Positions 33,851 through 44,230 of a DNA stretch of 64,000 nucleotides are shown piece by piece. Position 1 is the stretch's first letter, and the number at the start of each line of letters is the position of its first letter. The DNA is from Acheta domesticus (Eukaryota; Arthropoda; Insecta; Orthoptera; Gryllidae). The DNA lies in assembly GCA_031308135.1 (NCBI GenBank), contig JAHLJT010008756.1, positions 68,690,172 through 68,754,171 of the forward strand, given 5' to 3'. Both the position numbers and the translations under genes were made by a program. Below the pieces are notes generated by a model, which had not been told where the DNA came from, searched no databases, and saw only the letters and a list, made by a program, of their open reading frames with translations.

Positions 33851-36254
33851 AATTATAAGGATTTTAAACAAATGTTCTTGCCTATCTGAGCAGACATTTT
33901 CGGGACCTCCCGGCCAACGTCAATTGATTTGTGTGCCGTTTCTTCATTGTTCTTACACTCACCTTATCTAGATGTGTTTATAGATTGTAATTGCTTTGGC
34001 GTGCCGTATTTGTCAATGCTGTTATGATTTCTATCATTGGCTCTCTAATTACGTTTGGCGCATTTTTATTATCAACCAGATCGTCGTGAAAATGTAATTG
34101 TTATTCTATGATTTTAGAAGCACTTTTGTGTTCCATCAAACTTCTGTTTTTCTTCGTGTCATGACTGGTGGATAGATAACAACCTAGCAGGCCGTCTCGT
34201 AGCATTGCAAACAGCGTGTTTGAGTGTTTGTCATTACCTTCGCGTGTGATATGTTTCCCTTCACGTGGCATAGTCACATTTTAAAATCAAATTTGAATTA
34301 ATCCAGGATATTGTTTAGTATGTGAAGCAGATTACTCTCACCTCCATCATAGCATCGAAAATTTGTTTTGTATTCTGAATGTCATTCTGATCAAAGCTTG
34401 GCATTTTTTATTATTTTGTGAATAGAAATATTTATTGTAAAATTCTAAGTGACGATGAGATCAATAGATCATGATGTAGTGTGGATTGAGAGTCAATCAT
34501 CATAGGGATATTACTGAACTAAATTTTATTTTTCTATTTCACTTGTTTTAAGCTATTAAGAAAACATGTAACACATTGCGATCTCGCTGATATCTGAGAT
34601 GGTTTCCTCAGTTCCCTTTTTCATCCTAATCTATTTTATTTTTTCTACTAAATTTCTGGTTTTCATCATTACTTTAATTCACTTTTGAAAACGGCTAATG
34701 ATATGCTCCATAAGGTGCAGACCGTTCGTACATTTTTGTTGCCCACTTCTTTTGTCTTGCTCTGCAGATGACCGTACCTCTCGATGTCGTTGCATCATTC
34801 TTACTTATTTTCTTATCTTTTTACATTCACTTATAATTCCTCAGTTTACGGTGTATATGATATATCCGGCCACGTCGATTTGAGAAATATGTAAAACCTG
34901 TTCTATTTTGGTTAGTCACAATGCATATCACATATGACACTTATTTTTTGTTAAATAAAACTGTAAGTTATATAGATAAAAAGTGACTGAAATTGTCACG
35001 AAACGAGGTGTCGGCATAGCGGACCTTTGTCCCCGTTGACCTCACAGGCGGTGTGGAGGGCCCAAGCTGTTTCATGTTTGTTTACTTCGAGCGTAGTACA
35101 ACGGGATGTCCGAGAACGACGTGAGGAGTCATAATGTTCGGCGTTCGGTCAAGCGCTCAAACAGCTGCTAAAATTTTTCAGCATAACTAGACGCTAACTG
35201 GAGATAACGTGGTAACCTTAACGGGTGTCTTCACTCTGAACTCACAAATAATGATGAATTAATAAACTGTCCCGTTTGACCTTTTTATTTAACCAAGTTT
35301 AGAGATTTAGTTATTATAGCCCGCAGAATAGCTGGTGCTTTGAAGGGACCATCCGATATATTGTCCCTGAATGTCCAAAGATGATACATTAAGAAAATTG
35401 ATGATGAAATTATACGTATTCATACGTACCCTGACGTAGATTTAGTCTTTGATACCTAGTACGGGTATAGTTTTGTTTCTTGCTTGGTAATAAATGAAAA
35501 ATGTAAGTCACATTTGAAATCTGGCTCTTATTTAATATTTTTTACCTGCAATAAAATTTAGGGTTAAATGTCTTAGATACATGGAGAAGCAAGTAATTTT
35601 TTAAGTAGCTATGCCACAATATAATTGCTTCTCGCAATAAAATTGACTCTTGTTTCTAAATTTCCAGGTCTTCCTCCAGTGAATGCAAGGTGATGAAGGG
35701 AATGACAATACTAGTCTATGTGAACATTCATTCCTACAAATGCCACAAATTTCACATGGGTGATTTTTTTCATCAGAATGGTCCGATCGGCGACTCGAAA
35801 AAGCAATCGAAATGGTCCCTGCCCTCATTGACCATACATACATTTCACAACGATGACGAGATTTCATTGCACAAATCGTGCGCTTTTCACGGCTCAACAC
35901 TCTCTCCACAAGGTTTTAGATCGTGAGAGGCGGTCAATATGTTCCTTCCGAATTAGCACATGCGCGATATACTGTGGAATCGTCTATCCTGTGACCGCGA
36001 CGTAACCATATTCGGCAATTGAGGTACAAGCGCTTCGCGCACAGAAGTTTAAACAACTCTCTCAGGGGTAACAAAACAAAATAAAATGGAAGTACTATAT
36101 TAATAATGTAATAGTTTAGCCATCTATTACAAATGAAATAGGTAAATAACATGAAGTGACCATTGGTTTATGAACCGGGTATAGAACTTTATGTAGAAAC
36201 TTCCAGAGCGAATATAGAAAAAACAAGTGAAGGTGATCTAAGAGAAAACGAGTA
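33851..36254. other. AT-rich stretch, nothing certain
   Basis: Apart from the weak repeat near 35013, no feature is supported. A 102-codon minus-strand frame at 35601-35909 contains a few Cys and His but no recognisable zinc-finger spacing. Confidence 0.35.
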
Positions 36255-36575
36255 TTTCGGACGAACATGTGAACGCAGTGGGGAATTAATAGTTGCGCGT
36301 TACCAATCAACGCGCAAAATTATAAGGAACTAATAAAGTTTGTTTCAACTAAATCGGATCACAGAAACGCCTAATATCGCGAGTTTTGTGATCACGATAT
36401 TGACTTTTAATATGTTTTCAGGCGAGCATGTGAACGCCGTGGTGAATTAATGGTTGCGTGTTACTAGTCAACGCGCAAAATTATAAGGAACAGAATAAAG
36501 TTTGTTTCAGCTAAATCGGGTCACAGAAACGCATAATATCGCGAGTTTTGTCCGATATTGATTTTAACATGTTAA
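36255..36575 (+). repeat. 161-bp tandem duplication
   Basis: Two adjacent units share TGTGAACGC (36268 and 36429), CAACGCGCAAAATTATAAGG and ATCGCGAGTTTTGT, with scattered differences. They lie upstream of promoter-like sequence and could be a duplicated enhancer or U3-type segment. Confidence 0.85.
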
Positions 36576-38330
36576 AGAACAAAAACAACAATGGTCGTGA
36601 CGTCACTTCAGAAAAGTTTGGATATATTAATAAATTAAACGAAAACTAGTGTGTCTACCGAGATTTGGCATATACCAAAGTATTCCGTGGAATACGGGCC
36701 AAATTATAAACGCGGTGACACAATTTTAGGACGCCGAACATTAATAGATAAACATTATGTTACATTAGTTAATTGAGAAATAAACGAGCAATGTTTGTAG
36801 GCATGAGACGCACGAAAAGGCATTCTTTTAACAAAATGAAGCGAGAAAAGTGATGTCTAAGAAGCGGAATGGATACGAAATTTTAATTGGGAATTTTACA
36901 ATATAATAAGACAATCCAGGAAGTGTTAGAAATTAATAATAAACTATTTTATAAGTTATAAAGCAGAAGACAGTAGAGGCGCTATTGTTTTGTTCGGAAA
37001 AAACTATAAATACTTTAGGACAACAATGGGGGTCAGACGGGTGAATAGCTTGGTAGCGAGAAGCAGAATCCGCGTCGCTTATTGCAAGAATAATTTTAAA
37101 ATTTGGATTTGTAATTTTTGATGAAGTGTTCTCTTCTGGACTCGTACTAGTGAACTATTATAAACTGTGAGAGGAGTGAATAACTTAGTGGCGAGTTGTA
37201 CTCCGCGTCACTCGTGATGGTATTTTAACACGCGAACTTATAAAATTTCGAGAAGGTGTTGCTCCTTCGGACTTGTATTCGCAAGGTGGCGGAACTGTAT
37301 GCCGTGTCATGTGAACTATTTTAGTAGTAATATATAAAGCTATGCCACGCGCGATCATAATTTTGAGTTTTGTGAATTTTGAAAGTTTTTCTACTAATGT
37401 TTGGAACCGGTGTTACTTCGACCATTGAAAAATCGAAGCGGGTGTCGCCGAACGAGGTGTGCCGAGGTGCAGCAGACTCGAGCGCATCTTTGCATATCGT
37501 CGCCGTGGTCAGTGCCAATTTGGGGGCACTGGTAATTCGGCGCTAGCAGGCAGCAGTGGAGCAGAGTTCTTACGCATGACGGCGTGAGATCCTGTGTGTG
37601 GACCCGGTCGCTGCTACGTTAACAACGAAAGGGAAGTGGAATATTTTTTTGTTTTGCAACACTCCAGTGAAGTCAATGACTTTGATTTCTTTGCTCTTGG
37701 GAAGAATAAATGATTTGCAAAGCCAAAACAGTAAACATTTTGGGGGAATTGCAATGTAATGGGCGTGGCCACAGTATTGAGCTCATTATTTCGTAATAAC
37801 GTTTGGGTATAATATGTTTATTGATTTTTGTGATTTTTATGACATCGTGTTTTGTTGATGTTGTGTGGTATTGATTCCTTTATGAGGGTATTAATGTTTC
37901 TGTTGGTTAAAAAGAAAATAAACAAACGAGATTTTGAGTTCTCGTTTTGATGTTACGTAACCGGTGTTTTTATCACATAGCTAGCTGATCCTGGTCCCTG
38001 CATTGGCGTGGCGCTTGTGTTCTGTAGAGAACAAATCACGGCCCGCCCTGATAAATTTATGTAAACAGGAAAACTCCGGGTAGTAAAGGGAGGGCACAGT
38101 GGTGTGCATTGTAGATATTACAGGTGATCAGCAAGGAAGTTTTTCGTGATCAACAATAGGAGTTGAGAGGGGAGATTTTCATTACATTAGTGCCCAGTTC
38201 GTAGGGCGTTTTAGTAAATAGGAAAGGGGGGTTTTTCGTTGCATTGGCGCCCATTTCGTGGGCGTGATCGATATCAATAGCAGTGAGAGGGGTTTTTCGT
38301 TACAATAATCTCTCTCTCAAGGCAACCACT
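36576..38330 (+). mobile_element. Candidate LTR-element or promoter/leader region
   Basis: A TATA box (TATAAATA, 37005-37012) is followed 28 bp later by an initiator-like TCAGAC (37033-37038). A diverged repeat of about 136 bp follows: GTGAATAGCTTGGTAGCGAG at 37041 and GTGAATAACTTAGTGGCGAG at 37177. Near the right end, the phrase TTTTCRTTRCATT plus TGGCGCCCATTTCGTGGGCG (about 38244-38275) resembles a retroelement LTR end next to a primer binding site. A variant (TTAGTGCCCAGTTCGTAGGG) lies about 60 bp upstream and a third TTTTTCGTTACA about 55 bp downstream. AATAAA occurs at about 37916. No gag or pol frame follows, so this may be a solo or scrambled LTR, or a host promoter with a long leader. 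Confidence 0.35.
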
Positions 38331-39667
38331 TGAATAGCGGCGAGGTTCTTGTTCTTCCACCTTTCAATAATGGAATGTCTATTTGTAAACGTGCTTCAGC
38401 ATAAATTAAAAAAAATATACTCCAAATTTGAAAGAAATTATTGCGACCCTAAGATTATAATTCTAAAATTTGTAAACATTTAGTTGTATAAATATAATTT
38501 GTTACGTGTCGTTTCCAACGTTGGTAGAGAAAACAAACACAAGTGAATGTTGTTGATAAAAGCTTTTGATGCCTGAGTTGTGATTGTCTTATTTCCAGAA
38601 AGCAACGCATTTCTAAAATATTGTGATTGTATAAATTTTAACTGTAATTTTCTTGTAATGTTGAAAATACAGTTTTGGTGTTAAAAGGAAATTGAAACGT
38701 GAATTTTTGTTACAAAATGTGTAGATTTTTTGTGATATAAAATTTGAAGAACTGATATCGTGTGTGGAAACATTTCTAGTTTATATTTCTTAATGTTAGA
38801 AATGTACGTTTGACTTCTTACATGATAAAATAATAACAGTATTTTTTGATGAAATAAGCCAGCACCCGCTTGTTGTTTGTTAATGAAGAAAAAATCTTCA
38901 GGTAGAAAGATTCCATTTGATACCAACTTCTAAGGACGTAGCAGAACATTACTACGCAGATCACGAATACACAATACGCGGATACGTTTTCTATATTACC
39001 AACAAATAAATAAGCAGAGTTTCATGCATTCTGGCGATAGCATATTTAATCCACTTTTAATTTAATATTATTTTTGAAAATCTTGCCAATGTGGAAATAT
39101 ACATTTAAATCAATTTATATTTTTATTATTACAAGTATTATTATTACAAACAACATTTAGAACATAATTACAAATACATTTAAACAAAATTAAGTATTTA
39201 TGTTTAGAAATAAGATTGATCTGTTTACTTAAAATTCGTGATTTTTTAAGGGAAGGTGGTCTTTTCTAGATATGTTAACACTTGCTCTTATGAACCAGCT
39301 TTACACATAGTTAAATACTATATATGAATAACATTTTAAAATCAGTACGCGCAAGGAACGCTTGTCTACTATATCTTGTCTGTTACTTTGAACAACTGCT
39401 ATACCTTACATGCTACGCCTTACATCGTTTTGAAGTATAGTCAATCTATTCGAAGCCGTTTTCTGCAAAAAAACTACATATGTAACAGAAGTTGTATGTA
39501 CATTTTTCTAAACAGTTATAACCATTTTGGAATTGTGAATTCCTGGAACACAATTCTGGTGTAAATATCTAACTTTTTAAAAGTTTAAATTGTTACAAAA
39601 TTGTTTAATGAACGTTTCATTTTTTCAACTACAAACAACTAGACACATACGCAGAGAAATCGAGAGT
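38331..39667. other. AT-rich stretch, nothing recognised
   Basis: No supported feature; short chance open frames only. Confidence 0.4.
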
Positions 39668-40247
39668 TCATTGCTCGCATCGGATGAGGTGGCTCAGGGC
39701 ATCGACTGATGTCACTCCAGTGCTTTTAACAGGAAGATCCGAAGATCCGAAGATTCGAGTTCCGAGTACGACAGGATTCCGACACAAGCTAGATAGCTAG
39801 TTGCAATTCAGCCGCTGCCTGGAGAAAAATCCTGGCGGCCGGCTACTCTTGGGTAGTTTTCCGTGGAGTCACCGATAAATACCAGGCGAATACGAGGGCA
39901 GTACCCTAACAAACGGCCCGCAGCCCGCGTGCAATCTTTCCTTCTTTTTCCTTGTCCTCTCCTCACCCCCTTAGTTACGTACACTTCCACTTACACGCTT
40001 TACAGTTCTGCACACGTCAGGAGACAAGTCGAGAGCTTGAAACATGTCCTGGCTGAGGCGGAACCCGCTTGTAGGAGATACGTAGGTGAGAAAAACTCCG
40101 CAAACCTACGTGTAGGTGGGCGCCGAACCTTGCCATCCAGCAGAACACCGTCATCCCCCGTGATAAAAAAGCATGCACTACACTTAAGAGACAACCATTG
40201 CAAATGACGCGCTCGGAAACGCGAAATAATAATGAATCATTGCTCGC
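39668..40247 (+). repeat. SINE family A copy 6, full length with target-site duplication
   Basis: A perfect 11-bp duplication TCATTGCTCGC flanks the element at 39668-39678 and 40237-40247. This sets the family length at about 558 bp. The head GAGGTGGCTCAGGGCATCG fits a Pol III A-box. The B-box is slightly mutated (GATTCGAGTTCC) after a duplicated GATCCGAAGATCCGAAGAT. The body has the CAGTACCCTAACAAACGGCC and CATGCACTACACTTA landmarks, and the end is a short AATAATAATGAA tail. Overlapping frames (up to 114 codons) are not genes. Confidence 0.92.
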
Positions 40248-40259
40248 GACTTTTGTTTC

Positions 40260-40620
40260 GCGACTACAGAGACATCTAGTGAGTTCTCGGATGGCGAGCT
40301 GCGCGGCGGCGGTCAGTGTGGCTCGTCCGAGTTAGCGCCGAGCGCGAGACACAGCAGTTGCGTTGACACAGCGTCCGTGATGTAACTGTATTAGGCGTTG
40401 GGCCTTGAGGTGTGTGCTTTTCTCGCGGGGAGGACGCGTTACGAGTGTGTCCGGCCATTTGTTCCGAGAAGTGCGACCGCTTCGTGAAAAGTGGCGTATG
40501 TAGCGTCCGGCCGCGATGCGAGTTCTGTGAGGGGGTGACGCGACTGAGAATAGGAGTTTCGAAAGACGATGTAAAGATTCGAGATTTGACTGTTGTTTGT
40601 GTTCCGATGTGAATGGGATG
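40260..40620 (+). promoter_or_regulatory. CpG island with promoter-like character
   Basis: CpG-dense, non-repetitive sequence begins immediately after SINE copy 6. It contains GGCGGTCAGTGTGGC, whose TCAGTG fits the arthropod initiator consensus, and no TATA box at the right distance. Downstream sequence is G-rich on the plus strand and grades into AT-rich DNA. It could be a promoter with a 5' untranslated exon, but no splice donor or start codon is decisive. Confidence 0.3.
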
Positions 40621-41439
40621 AAGCGGAGAGACATTTTAAGGGGAATAATTATTGGAGAAAATATTAAAATATTTTTCAAATTGATCATGTTAACTTTTTA
40701 TCATTATTGTGTAATTTTAAGTAGTGCTACTTAAAAATGTATTTATCGTGCATTTTTGCGGAAGGGATGTTGACGCCTGTCGAAAATGTTTCTCCATTTG
40801 AAAGGGTATCAAGTTTAAAGTCTCCTCTCTGAGTCACTTTTTAGAAATTTTCTGATAAATTAAAAATATCGTACCCAGGCTAAATGCCACAAAGCCGTCT
40901 TTTTCTTGTCACGTGACCTGTCAGCGTAACGTACTACGTTTGGCTTTTCTCTGGCCTAGATGAAAATTTTTGCGTTGTCAATAGGAAATAGTGCCATTCC
41001 AGGTTTGGTGATCAGCCCTTCGCCGGGCCTTTGGGATGGAGAAGTATCGAGCGCGGTCCGCGTTCTAGGGTACTTTTCTGTCTTAGAGGTGATCAGAAAC
41101 CATATAAAAACCATTGATGGGTCTGCATATGAATTTGACTTTGGTAGGCACCACAATCTCACAGGTGCTAAACGCATCACGTAAATTTCCGGCACATTGC
41201 GGGCATTGAAACTGCAACTTTCCATTCACAAGTGCATTCGAACTGTAAGGAATTTCTTTACCCGTCGTTCCCACCCCCGTTACCAGTGGACTACCATTCG
41301 CGTGTCTTATAATATTGCGGCTCTCGATCAATTACTCTCGAACAAAAATGCAACAACTCGTCATTTAAACAAACGATGACTCATGGCATCTGAATGTGGC
41401 ATACTGTCAACGAAGCACCGATTCCCAGGCGACGCAGAG
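40621..41439. other. No certain feature
   Basis: AT-rich at first, then moderate GC at 40950-41330 with open frames of 60-89 codons on both strands. One minus-strand frame includes CPQC, but I recognise no domain. CACGTGAC at about 40910 is an E-box-like word. Confidence 0.3.
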
Positions 41440-42200
41440 CACGATCTGCGAATCCACCCTCCACTCCAGGGACTCGCTTCCATCACGCGCGGGGCGCGGA
41501 GGGGGCGTGGCTCAATTTCTCACACAGCGCGCACGGGGCCAAGCACTTGGCGCCCCGCGCCGCCCCCATCGCCCCGCATCGCCCCACATCGCACCGCATC
41601 GCTGCCGCGCATCGTCGCCCCGCGTCGCCGCCCCGCGTCGCCGCCCCGCGTCGCCGCCCCGCGTCGCCGCCCCGCGTCGCCGCCCCGCGTCGCCGCCCCG
41701 CGTCGCCGCCCCGCGTCGCCGCCCCGCGTCGCCGCCCCGCGTCGCCGCCCAGCGTCCTCGTCCCGCCCACCCTGTGTTGCCCGCCCCGCGTCGCCCGCCC
41801 CGCCTCGCCCGCCCCGCCTCGCCCGCCCCGTGTCATCTCACATCGCACCGCATTGCTACCCCGCATTGGTCGCCCCGAATTGTCGCCCCGCGTCCTCGCC
41901 TCGTGTCGCCCACCCTGCATTGCCCGCTCCGTGTCACACGCCCCGCGTCGCCCTGCGCCGTCGCACATCCTCCCGCGTCGTCACCTTGCGTCGTGGCCCC
42001 GCGTCGTCTCCCCGCGACATCCCGCCCTGCATGCCCTCCTCGCGTCGCCCCTCGCGTGGGGGTCGCCCGCCAGCGCCGAGGAATGCCGCCCCAGATTCCC
42101 ATGTTTGCGCAGCGGGCGGCGGCCGGCCGCATCGCCGCGCCGGGCGATGACAGTCACGGCCGCGCGCGCCCACACAGTGCCTACACGGGCAATTGTGCGC
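41440..42200. repeat. C-rich CpG island containing a 13-bp minisatellite
   Basis: At about 41625-41755 the unit CGTCGCCGCCCCG repeats about ten times, with diverged units (CGCCCCGCATCG, CGTCGCCCGCC and similar) extending to 42060. Because 13 is not a multiple of three and the unit lacks stops in any frame, all three plus-strand frames stay open for 255-306 codons and a minus-strand frame for 161. The resulting Pro/Arg/Ala-rich strings are not evidence of genes. Confidence 0.9.
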
Positions 42201-42430
42201 GGACTACGGAGACGAGTTCTGGCTCATGTGATGGCGATAATGATGATGGGGAAGATAATGACGGGGATTGTGATGATGCCATCGATTTTGTGGGTGATTA
42301 TTATTAAACATTGATGATGGTAACGATGAGGTGATGATGGTGATGACGGTGATGATGTTGATAATGATTGTGATGATTTTGATCATGTTTGTAATGATGA
42401 TGACGATGAGTGCCATACTCAGAGGCGTGT
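42201..42430. repeat. Imperfect GATGAT/GATGGT simple repeat
   Basis: The plus strand is made of GATGATGGTGATGACG-type words with interruptions. It directly follows the CpG island. Confidence 0.75.
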
Positions 42431-43114
42431 GGTGTGGTGAGGTGAATGTTTCTCATCAGTTCTCCAGTTTCTCCTGACACTCTGTACAATATTTCTATAT
42501 CGTAATTTAAAGCTTTTATCTCCTGACCAATTAATACTATTAGTCCATTCTAGGCGTAACTTAGACAATGGTACCATAATTAATGTATTACCTTTAGACC
42601 TGGGAGAAATATTTCACTTTAAAGGATATTTTTTCTACTTTCGCATTTGTGAGGATTACGGGAGTTTATTATTATATTACCTACCTACACTATATGTGAC
42701 GGTATGATTGTAATTACTCGATTTGTTTTAGAATAATGGGAACAGTATTGCAGTAATTTATATCGTTAGTCTTAAAATTAATCGATAAATATTTTTTGAC
42801 ATTTCTTTAGAAGATACGGAGATTTTTTAGAAATGAATTTGATAATGAGTTGTATTCTTCTCGCATGTAGGAGTTAATAATGTAGTGATCATCAGCGGTC
42901 TATCAGCAAAAGAAGTCAAATTCAATGATATAGTGCGCTCCAAATGCAAAACAAGTTAGATGCACCACCGCTTTAATGTGAATCTGATGAATGTGCATGC
43001 ATTGACCAGAGGGGGAGCAAGAAGAGAGATAATTCATTATTTTTGTTCCAATGCCTCTTCTTTTGACAACAACAACAACAACAACAACATGAAAATATAT
43101 CTGTGTCGGTTCTA
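42431..43114. other. AT-rich stretch
   Basis: An (AAC)n run of about seven units lies at about 43067-43090. Nothing else was recognised. Confidence 0.4.
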
Positions 43115-43306
43115 ATTTTTTTATAAGACCTTATTAGTCCTATCTTCACTCTTTATCTACACACACACTAACATGCACTACACTACCGCAAATCCTGGGA
43201 GGTCGATCGGGACCTTAGAGCTATTCCCGGCAGGGACGGTGGCCTACTAGTGGGAGACACCTCATTGAGGAAATCGCCATTGGCCGACCGTCTGATCTCG
43301 ATTTCC
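43115..43306 (+). repeat. SINE family A copy 7 (3' half fragment)
   Basis: The body landmarks CACACACTAACATGCACTAC and GGGACGGTGGCCTACTAGTG identify the 3' half of family A. The fragment meets the LINE relic at a duplicated 15-bp word, CTGATCTCGATTTCC, at 43292-43306 and 43309-43323. This may mark an insertion or repair junction. Confidence 0.7.
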
Positions 43307-43308
43307 GG

Positions 43309-43670
43309 CTGATCTCGATTTCCAAACTCTTGTATTTAAGACGTTTCTCTGCCTCCTTGGTTACGACATTTTGATCACAAGGCACAGGAACATCTACAAG
43401 TAGACACAATTTTTTCTCCAAATCCCGAATAACAATATCCGATTTGTTTGCCGCTATCGTGCGATCAGTTTGGATTTGTTGGTCATACAATGTTGTACAG
43501 AATCCAACAGACGTCACCGGTTTTGGTGAGTATTCGTACCACTTGGGGCATGGGTTTGGAACTTCGAGGGCGGTACAGATGTACCAGTGGAGGTACCTAT
43601 ACACCGTCATGTCTTTTTAAGTATTAGGTCTTTGCTAGAATTGGACAAGCTGAGACAATATAATCAACGG
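43309..43670 (-). pseudogene. Non-LTR retrotransposon (LINE) polyprotein, C-terminal relic
   Basis: The minus strand encodes the region that follows the reverse transcriptase in a widespread invertebrate LINE group. It begins TVDYIVSACPILAKT, has an in-frame stop, then YLKRHDG. After a one-base frameshift it continues YRYLHWYIC and PKWYEYSPKPVT. Next come IQTDRTIAANKSDIVIRD and a D-V-P-V-P-C-D motif, and the relic ends at KYKSLEIEIS. The NKSDIVI..D segment with the later VDVPVP matches the conserved acidic core of this domain, which I take to be nuclease-like by family pattern. The stop and frameshift show decay. Reverse transcriptase motifs are not present on the right, where a TTA microsatellite begins. 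Confidence 0.85.
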
Positions 43671-43684
43671 TGTGTACGTGTTCC

Positions 43685-43795
43685 TTATTATTATTATTAT
43701 TATTACAAATTGTATTATTATTACAAATTGTATTATTATTATTATCATTATTATTATTATTATTATTATTACTATTATAATTATTTATTGTGAAA
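43685..43795. repeat. (TTA)n microsatellite
   Basis: Interrupted TTA/ATT units run for about 100 bp, with two TTACAAATTG interruptions. Poly-Ile and poly-Tyr frames across it are artefacts. Confidence 0.95.
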
Positions 43796-43804
43796 ATTTT
43801 CCGT

Positions 43805-44230
43805 CCCCTAAAAGTGCCGTCCGGGGCGGACTGCTTCTGCCGCCCGCACTACACTACGCCACTGCTCTCGGGATGGCCTTTTCGTAAACTGCGCATGGCG
43901 GCCCACTGGAACGCCGTCGCCGGCAATCGAAGCGCGTCCCCGTTACGCTCATACGCCGCGCCCGCCACGCAGCAGCACGGCCCAGAGCGAGCGAGGGAGC
44001 GTGTTTGCCGGGTCGGGGTAATGCGCGTTCCGTGTCGCGCGCCGCCCCGCCCCGCCCCCGGGCCCCGCCCCGCACCTCTCGCGCGCCGGCGCGGCGGTCA
44101 CCGTCGCGTGAGAAAGCAACGCGATGCGACGGTCGCGGTGCAGTGCGATGACGTGTGACGTTAAGACCCTCCTTCAGTGATAGCGTCGAGTGGGAAGATA
44201 GTGATGGTTGCAGTGTCGAGACGAAGTGAA
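43805..44230 (+). promoter_or_regulatory. CpG island with CRE-like sites
   Basis: Dense CpG with CCCCGCCCCGCCCCCGGGCC (GC-box-like) near 44044-44063. Right after it, GATGACGTGTGACGTTAAG (about 44147-44165) contains two TGACGT-like words resembling cAMP-response or bZIP sites. A unique, moderately GC sequence follows. A promoter with an untranslated exon is possible. The open frames in the island follow from composition. Confidence 0.35.

Noticed and set aside
35601..35909. 102-codon minus frame with CEICGICRNECSH as a possible zinc finger
   Set aside because: Cys and His spacing does not fit a known finger, and the length is within chance expectation at this composition.
41383..42314. Three overlapping plus-strand frames of 255-306 codons and a 161-codon minus frame
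   Set aside because: They come from a 13-bp GC-rich repeat without stop words in any frame. All frames open at once is not a coding signature.
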